Shown piece by piece: positions 58,569 through 64,000 of a stretch of DNA of 64,000 nt. This DNA comes from Oxalobacter paraformigenes. GTDB lineage: Bacteria; Pseudomonadota; Gammaproteobacteria; Burkholderiales; Burkholderiaceae_D. The stretch is taken from contig NZ_KI392031.1 of assembly GCF_000158475.2 (NCBI RefSeq), positions 1,735,583 through 1,799,582 of the forward strand. Reading direction: 5' to 3'. Numbering within the stretch: the stretch's first letter is position 1; every line of letters begins with the position of its first letter. The notes beneath the pieces were generated by a model, which saw only the letters and a list, made by a program, of their open reading frames with translations, was not told the DNA's origin and made no database searches. Both the position numbers and the translations under genes were made by a program.

Positions 58569-59717
58569 TCAGTGTCGCTCCACCCACCAAAGTGCAAAAA
58601 CGGCAGACAGCAGAAACAACACACTGGGGATAACAGCCGTCAGGAACGGCGGCCAGGTATTCAACAACCCGACGTGCGAAAACAAATTGTTGATCAGAAT
58701 AAACGCAACCCCGATCATGATGCCGGTGAAAATCTTCAGACTGACCCCGCCAGAACGGAAATGGAGGTAAGCAAAAGGAAGCGCCAGAGCCATCATGACA
58801 AAAACCGAGAAAGGATATATGATTTTTTTCCAGAACGCTATCTGATAACTGGTCGCATCCTGTTTGTTTTCAACCAGATGCCGGTTATAAACGGCCAATT
58901 CATAAGCCGACATTTTATTGGCATCCACGGATATGACGGAAAGAATGTCTGGCGTCACATCGGATACCAAACGGATTGAATCCCGTTTTTCCGTATCCAC
59001 GACTGGAGCGGAATCGGGAAAACGCTTGCCTTTCGATTTCCCGGACGATTTTATCAAAGATTCCACAACTCCGTTTAACTGCCACTCATGGTTTCCCAGA
59101 TAATGGCCATTTTGGGCAGTAACGGTTTTGACAAGTTCCAGTTCCCGATTGAATTCGTACAGTTTTATCTGTTCAATTGTCCCATCAGGCCGCATGGTCT
59201 TTATATTCATGAACCGGGAACCGATTATCTCGCCTTCCCTGCCGTTTTCCCGGATAGTGTCTTTACTCCACATGCCGGTACGAAATTTGTCCGACAGATT
59301 GCGGCCGATCAGATTATTCCTGAACTCGGAAGCCATTCTTGAAGTATACGGAGTCAACACTTCCCCGACCAGAAAAGTGAACACAAGAAAAACAAGACCA
59401 ACCTTGGCAAGCATCCAGCAGGCGTCCCGGGTCGATAAGGAGGAAACCCGCATAATCGTGAATTCGGAATTGGAAGCGAACAATGCCATCGCATATATGG
59501 TTCCGATCAGTACAGCAAACGGCATCAACTCATAAATATAGCCGGGGAACCCCAGCAAAATATAAACAAACACATGATGAAGCTGGTAACCTCCCCTTCC
59601 GACGGATGACAACTCGCTGATCAGGTCAAAAAAAGCGAACAAGCCGAGAAAAGCCACCAGAATGAAAACGACAGACTTGACAATTTGAGAAAAAAAATAA
59701 CGCTGCAGGATTTTCAT
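58569..59717 (-). CDS. lptG: LPS export ABC transporter permease LptG
   Basis: Inner-membrane subunit of the LptB2FG complex that extracts LPS. It has 382 residues with six membrane helices, three near each end, around a periplasmic beta-jellyroll. The N-terminus MKILQRYFFSQIVKSVVFI is typical. The ATG follows AAAGGAAATAGCA; the longer frame from 59858 overlaps lptF by 140 bp and is rejected. It begins 2 bp after the lptF stop. Confidence 0.97.
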   Translation of the reverse strand: MKILQRYFFSQIVKSVVFILVAFLGLFAFFDLISELSSVGRGGYQLHHVFVYILLGFPGYIYELMPFAVLIGTIYAMALFASNSEFTIMRVSSLSTRDACWMLAKVGLVFLVFTFLVGEVLTPYTSRMASEFRNNLIGRNLSDKFRTGMWSKDTIRENGREGEIIGSRFMNIKTMRPDGTIEQIKLYEFNRELELVKTVTAQNGHYLGNHEWQLNGVVESLIKSSGKSKGKRFPDSAPVVDTEKRDSIRLVSDVTPDILSVISVDANKMSAYELAVYNRHLVENKQDATSYQIAFWKKIIYPFSVFVMMALALPFAYLHFRSGGVSLKIFTGIMIGVAFILINNLFSHVGLLNTWPPFLTAVIPSVLFLLSAVFALWWVERH

Positions 59718-59719
59718 TG

Positions 59720-60847
59720 CTATTTCCTTTTTTCCTGCAAACGCCTGTGTTTTATGGCAGATAAAAGAACGTAGGGGTGATACCTGCTGTTCACCCCCAG
59801 TCGCCATGCAAAAAGCAGGACGATAACAAGCGCTACACTCAAATGCAATGGCCACCACGCCAGGCCGAAAGCCAGTTTTTGCTGGGCAACATAAGCCTGT
59901 ATGAAACTGGATAAATTACTGTAGGTCATATAGAGCAAAACAGCAATGATCAGATTGAACGACCTGCCGGCTCTCGGATTGACGAAACCCAAAGGAATCG
60001 CCAGCAACATGAGCAATGTGGCCATAAACGGCAATCCGATACGCCAGACCAGTTCGCCCAGCTTCTTGCTAGTTGTATCCGTAACTAACTCCAAAGTCGT
60101 CATGGATCGGGTAGAAATGTCCGATATCGTTACCTCCCCTTTTGGGGCGATATAAGCCGTATATTTTTCAAACTCCATAATTCTGAAATCGGACTGGTCC
60201 GGCGTTTCGTCATAACGTATCCCATCTTCAAGAACGACGAATTTTTCACCTTTTTCATTGGTTTCAAGCGTTCCATTCTGGGAAACCACTGTTGTAATCT
60301 TTCCGTTTCTGCTCGAATTGATAAAAACGTTTTTGACTTTACTGAGATCCTCAGACATTTTTTCGACAAAAAACACCCTCTGCGCCGCAGCGGACTCCTG
60401 GAATTTTCCCGGAGAAATCCGGGCGATATCTTCGCGCTTCTCGAAACGTTCCCTATACTCGGCGCTTTGGCGATAAGCCCATGGAGTAGCGAAAAATCCC
60501 AGCAAGGTCACCAGTACGACAATAGGAAGGGCAAATTCCATAACAGGACGTAACCATCGGGTCAGGCTCAAACCTGAGGCAAACCAGACGACCATTTCCG
60601 AATCCTGATAACTTCTTGTTACCACCAGCAGAACCGAGACAAACCCCGTCAGAATCAGTATGATCGGCATATAATTCAACGACGTAAAACCAATCAATGC
60701 CATGACATCATCCGACGCAACTCTTCCCTTTGCAGCCTGTCCCAGTATACGGATCAACATCATCGTGATGGTAATCGTGAACAACGTCAAAAATACGCCA
60801 GCCGCTGTACTGAACAGTTCACGTTTAAGCGCACGTTGAAAAATCAT
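59720..60847 (-). CDS. lptF: LPS export ABC transporter permease LptF
   Basis: Partner of LptG in LPS extraction, 375 residues with the same six-helix and jellyroll plan. The N-terminus MIFQRALKRELFSTA is characteristic. Its start lies only 35 bp from pepA on the other strand, so promoters for the two genes must lie partly inside each other's coding regions. LptB, the ATPase, is not in this window. Confidence 0.97.
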   Translation of the reverse strand: MIFQRALKRELFSTAAGVFLTLFTITITMMLIRILGQAAKGRVASDDVMALIGFTSLNYMPIILILTGFVSVLLVVTRSYQDSEMVVWFASGLSLTRWLRPVMEFALPIVVLVTLLGFFATPWAYRQSAEYRERFEKREDIARISPGKFQESAAAQRVFFVEKMSEDLSKVKNVFINSSRNGKITTVVSQNGTLETNEKGEKFVVLEDGIRYDETPDQSDFRIMEFEKYTAYIAPKGEVTISDISTRSMTTLELVTDTTSKKLGELVWRIGLPFMATLLMLLAIPLGFVNPRAGRSFNLIIAVLLYMTYSNLSSFIQAYVAQQKLAFGLAWWPLHLSVALVIVLLFAWRLGVNSRYHPYVLLSAIKHRRLQEKRK

Positions 60848-60882
60848 GAAAAATTACAATGATATGTGGAGGATTATAAAAA

Positions 60883-62385
60883 ATGGACTTTAGCATAAAA
60901 TCAGCTGATAAAAAAAACTCTCTTAATACAGTCAAAACTGGCTGTCTGGTCGTCGGCATTTATGAAGAACAAAAATTGACTGACGAAGCAATAGCTCTCG
61001 ATATTGACGGGAGTGTCACCCACATGCTGGAAAGCGGCGATATCAGCGGTAAACCGGGTTCCACCTTACTTGTCAATTCTCCGAAAGGAATCGCTGCCAA
61101 GAGACTCCTTCTGCTCGGCCTTGGAAAAAAACCGGTCGGTGAAAAAGATTTCAGAAAAGCTATCGAGACGGCCATCAAGTCCATAAAACCGCTTAACACA
61201 GACGACCTGTTAATTGCGCTGCCGTTTGACACCATTTCAAACCGAGATTTATCGTGGGCAATTTATTGCGTCCTGTCGGAATTTCATGTTCAACTTTACC
61301 AAAGCGACACATTTAAAAATAAAAAAGAAGCTTCCACTAAAATCCGAAATGTGTCATTTTACCTTCCTTCCGGAGACGTGACCATTGCCAAAAATGCATT
61401 GCATCAGGCAAAGGCCATTACCGATGGCATGACCCTTGCACGCAATCTCGGCAATCTTCCAGCCAACATCTGCACACCAACGTATCTTGCAAAACAGGCA
61501 AAATCTCTGGCACAGACTTATAAATTCGGCATTGAAATACTGGACAAAAAACAGATCGAATCGCTGAAAATGGGCAGTTTTCTATCGGTTGCAAGGGGAA
61601 GTGACGAACCTCCCAAATTCATTGTTCTAAAACATATGAAAGGGAAATCGAAAGAAGCGCCTGTGGTTCTGGTCGGCAAGGGCATTACCTTCGACTCCGG
61701 AGGCATTTCACTGAAACCGGGAGCGGGCATGGATGAAATGAAATTCGACATGTGCGGGGCAGCTTCCGTGCTGGGAACATTCAAGGCCATTGGCGAGCTG
61801 GATCTCCGGCAGAACATTATCGGAATCATTCCCGCATGTGAAAATCTTCCTTCCGGCCATGCCAATAAGCCGGGCGATATCGTTACATCCATGTCCGGCC
61901 AGACTATCGAGATTTTGAACACCGATGCGGAAGGTCGTCTTATTTTGTGCGATGCGCTGACTTACGCGGAAAGATTTCATCCGGCCATCGTTATCGACAT
62001 CGCCACACTGACAGGCTCATGCGTTGCCGCTTTGGGACATGTTAACAGTGGTTTGTTTACCCGACTGGATGATGCACACGATAAACTGGCCAACGACCTG
62101 ATCGACGCCTCAAAAAGAAGCAACGACCCTGTGTGGCGCATGCCGGTAGAAGACGCCTATCAGGAACAGCTGAAATCGAATTTTGCAGATATGGCCAATA
62201 TTGGAGGTCAACCGGCGGGCTGTGTTACCGCTGCCTGCTTTCTGGAACGGTTCACGAAAAAGTACACCTGGGCTCACCTGGATATTGCCGGGACAGCCTG
62301 GAAAAGCGGACCTGCCAAAGGCGCTACAGGACGACCCGTTCCGTTGCTTTGCACCTATCTGATACAGCGGGAAAACAAGCGCTGA
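60883..62385 (+). CDS. pepA: Leucyl aminopeptidase (cytosol aminopeptidase, M17)
   Basis: Hexameric two-metal aminopeptidase of 500 residues. The metal-binding region is [16 protein letters not shown], and the signature NTDAEGRL is at about 346-353. The N-terminal domain is less conserved, as usual. GGAGG lies well spaced before the ATG. It diverges from lptF. In E. coli PepA also binds DNA (carAB, cer), which cannot be judged here. Confidence 0.97.
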   Translation: MDFSIKSADKKNSLNTVKTGCLVVGIYEEQKLTDEAIALDIDGSVTHMLESGDISGKPGSTLLVNSPKGIAAKRLLLLGLGKKPVGEKDFRKAIETAIKSIKPLNTDDLLIALPFDTISNRDLSWAIYCVLSEFHVQLYQSDTFKNKKEASTKIRNVSFYLPSGDVTIAKNALHQAKAITDGMTLARNLGNLPANICTPTYLAKQAKSLAQTYKFGIEILDKKQIESLKMGSFLSVARGSDEPPKFIVLKHMKGKSKEAPVVLVGKGITFDSGGISLKPGAGMDEMKFDMCGAASVLGTFKAIGELDLRQNIIGIIPACENLPSGHANKPGDIVTSMSGQTIEILNTDAEGRLILCDALTYAERFHPAIVIDIATLTGSCVAALGHVNSGLFTRLDDAHDKLANDLIDASKRSNDPVWRMPVEDAYQEQLKSNFADMANIGGQPAGCVTAACFLERFTKKYTWAHLDIAGTAWKSGPAKGATGRPVPLLCTYLIQRENKR

Positions 62386-62388
62386 AAA

Positions 62389-62425
62389 AATACGGCTTTA
62401 GGTTTTTCAAACCTAAAGCCGTATT
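62389..62425. terminator. Terminator hairpin after pepA
   Basis: A perfect 17-bp stem (AATACGGCTTTAGGTTT at 62389-62405, complement at 62409-62425) with a 3-nt loop lies directly after the pepA stop. It has an A tract before it and a mildly T-rich tail, so it works best for the minus-strand transcript. Confidence 0.75.
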
Positions 62426-62519
62426 CCATTTCTTTCGTAAAACCAGTCCTGCTCTCCTTGCATTACGGATAAAAACCGAATCCGCCCTGTTTTGCGTACC
62501 GTTAGCAGCCCTTTTACGA

Positions 62520-62786
62520 TTATTGTACGGAAGTTTCTTCCGTTACTGTTCTCGTTTTCCTGACCTTGGTTTTCTTCTTGCCGTATCTGGCCTTGTTCAC
62601 TTTCTGTTCGGCAGGTTGTGCATCCTGCATCTGTATCTCCCGAGCCTGCTTCAAGACAGCTTCCGCAGCAGCGGGATCAGTCGTTACCACAATATCGGAC
62701 GGAGGATAATACTTGGCCGCAAAAGCGACACTTACCATTGCCGACAATAAAACAAACAAAACGGAATGAGATATTTTCTTCATCAT
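62520..62786 (-). CDS. Small secreted protein of unknown function
   Basis: An 88-residue protein with a clear Sec signal peptide ending AFA (cleavage after residue 23). The mature part is hydrophilic: an Ala/Gln-rich helix-like stretch (PAAAEAVLKQAREIQ) and then a very basic segment (KKKTKVRKTRTV). I chose the first of two adjacent ATGs, five bases after GGAG; a TTG three codons upstream is less likely. It is downstream of the AAA gene on the same strand. I do not recognise a family. Confidence 0.6.
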   Translation of the reverse strand: MMKKISHSVLFVLLSAMVSVAFAAKYYPPSDIVVTTDPAAAEAVLKQAREIQMQDAQPAEQKVNKARYGKKKTKVRKTRTVTEETSVQ

Positions 62787-62903
62787 GAGCTCCAAAAAAA
62801 ATGATACACGTTATTTGTGTCTGCTTCCGACACAATAAGCCCAGAATAAGAAAACAAGGGACACACTCTCTTGATACGACGCAAGAAAAACGCAACAAGA
62901 CTC

Positions 62904-64000
62904 CTACAATCCTCTAAACTGCGCACATGTTTTAAACACCTCCAATGTCGGTGTTACATTTTTCTGACGGCACCATTTTGCTGTCAATTTCAACAATTCC
63001 TTGATGTCCCTACCGGAGACGCCACTGAAGTGCATAACCAGATTGTCGACCAGCTCTTCCGTAAGCGGGAACTGAAACTGATCGGCGAGAACGTTCCATA
63101 TCCGCCTGGCATCCTCTTCTTTCGGAACGGCATAACGGATCGTTGCGATACACCGCGAAGCAATGGCATCATCCACATCGTCTACCCGATTGGTAGTCAG
63201 AAACAGCAATCCGTGGAAATATTCCAGCGTTCGCAAAAAAGAAGCGACAACCGCATTGTGATCGATTTCGTTTCCGCGCCGACGGATATAAACATCCGCC
63301 TCATCAATCAACATGACCGCACCCCATCGTTGTGCCCGTTTCAATACCTTTTCGAGATTTTTTTCGACATTTTCCGAAGAAACACCCAGCTGTCCTGAAT
63401 GGACACGATATAACGGTCTTCCCACCACTTCCGAATAAACTTCTGCTGTAAGCGTTTTACCCAGTCCTGGCGCGCCTTTGCACAGTATTGTTGTGCCTCC
63501 CGATTTACCGGCCACAATATCGTCCATCAGTATATCCATATCCTGCGTCAGGATATCGATCAGATCGCGATGTTCTTCCGGCAAAATCAGTTTTTCACGA
63601 AGACTGGCGTCATACCGATAGGCAGTCAGATTATCCACATGAATCCACATGTTGGTATGGGTTTCAAGGTTGAAGCACAGAATTTGCGGATGAACGGGAA
63701 TTTCATTGAAATTCAATCCGAAACTTTCCCAGAAAGGCGAATTGACTCGGGTAAAAAATTTCCGGTGAAGCAGTCCTTCATCGTTTATCACCCGGCAAGG
63801 CGTATCCAGCACTACCCGTTCAGGATAATGGGTTCTTTCATCCATGTCGACTTCCATGCCGCTGCCTGTCGCCCAGAATTGACAGTTCATCTTCGGCAGA
63901 ATTTCGGCAAAAGTTTGCATGGATTTAAGATAACCCACTTTCAATTCCGGGGTTTCTTTCATGAATCCCTTCATTGCCAGCACATCTGCAATTTTCTTGA
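62904..64000 (-). CDS. AAA-family ATPase (partial, 5' end outside the window)
   Basis: About 365 residues are visible; the frame is open to the window edge, so the true start may lie beyond 64000 (a GTG at 63983 and an ATG at 63974 are internal candidates). The AAA module has Walker A KGAPGLGKTLTAE, Walker B VMLIDEADVY and the sensor/arginine region FLTTNRVDDVDDAIASR. The ~150-residue N-terminal part shows no motif I know. Relatives act as disassembly or remodelling ATPases; the client is unknown. Confidence 0.8.
   Translation of the reverse strand, partial: KKIADVLAMKGFMKETPELKVGYLKSMQTFAEILPKMNCQFWATGSGMEVDMDERTHYPERVVLDTPCRVINDEGLLHRKFFTRVNSPFWESFGLNFNEIPVHPQILCFNLETHTNMWIHVDNLTAYRYDASLREKLILPEEHRDLIDILTQDMDILMDDIVAGKSGGTTILCKGAPGLGKTLTAEVYSEVVGRPLYRVHSGQLGVSSENVEKNLEKVLKRAQRWGAVMLIDEADVYIRRRGNEIDHNAVVASFLRTLEYFHGLLFLTTNRVDDVDDAIASRCIATIRYAVPKEEDARRIWNVLADQFQFPLTEELVDNLVMHFSGVSGRDIKELLKLTAKWCRQKNVTPTLEVFKTCAQFRGL

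Noticed and set aside
1-64000. Search for CRISPR arrays, insertion sequences, integrases, att sites, prophage genes and rRNA
   Set aside because: No direct-repeat/spacer pattern, transposase or recombinase motif, or rRNA-like sequence was seen by eye.

Overview
The window looks like ordinary chromosomal core of a betaproteobacterium of the Burkholderiales, most likely Oxalobacteraceae. Several conserved pairs and operons point there: trxA-rho, tilS-accA-alkA-cysS with lysC beside them, rnr-rlmB-cysE, rpsO-pnp, psd-pssA-leuA, argA-yggX, and lptF/lptG facing pepA. Base composition judged by eye is close to 50% GC, which would fit Oxalobacter better than most relatives. This is inference from gene order and protein resemblance; no search was run. 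I see no insertion sequence, integrase, phage gene, CRISPR array or rRNA operon.

Layout: 1-3723 carries transaldolase and a large P-type cation ATPase. 3734-10534 is a complete AcrR-controlled RND efflux locus (acrR facing acrA-acrB-oprM) with a 24-bp operator of enterobacterial AcrR type between them. 10893-12595 holds thioredoxin and Rho. 12885-17101 holds a rubrerythrin-like protein whose iron site looks degraded, an NPD-family flavin oxidoreductase with a cysteine-rich tail, a universal stress protein and aspartokinase. 17206-21697 is the minus-strand run cysS-alkA-accA-tilS. 21979-23871 is ppiB-lpxH-mpg. 23877-30500 is a tandem pair of ~1,100-residue AsmA-like DUF748 envelope proteins. 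30755-34745 is rnr-rlmB-cysE.

A tRNA-Leu(CAG) with a consensus promoter begins the next part, followed by a GltS-type symporter, a metallo-beta-lactamase-fold hydrolase, trmB, a quinone oxidoreductase, and the pnp/rpsO pair. Then come two duplicated small lipoproteins, leuA with an apparent leucine leader peptide, pssA and psd. 47801-53467 concentrates proteostasis and stress genes (two Hsp20s, lon, a PEBP protein, yggX) plus argA. 53590-62385 holds hrpA, a CysB-type regulator, lptG-lptF and pepA. The right end has a small secreted basic protein and an AAA ATPase cut by the window edge.

Most genes are housekeeping: amino-acid biosynthesis (lysC, cysE, leuA, argA), RNA processing (rnr, pnp, rlmB, trmB, tilS, hrpA), and envelope building (accA, lpxH, lptFG, pssA, psd, DUF748 pair). 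I found no clearly new multi-gene system. The least explained items are the leuA leader without an obvious terminator, the tandem DUF748 pair, the duplicated lipoproteins (one with a glycine-rich tail), the ligand-poor rubrerythrin and the truncated AAA ATPase.
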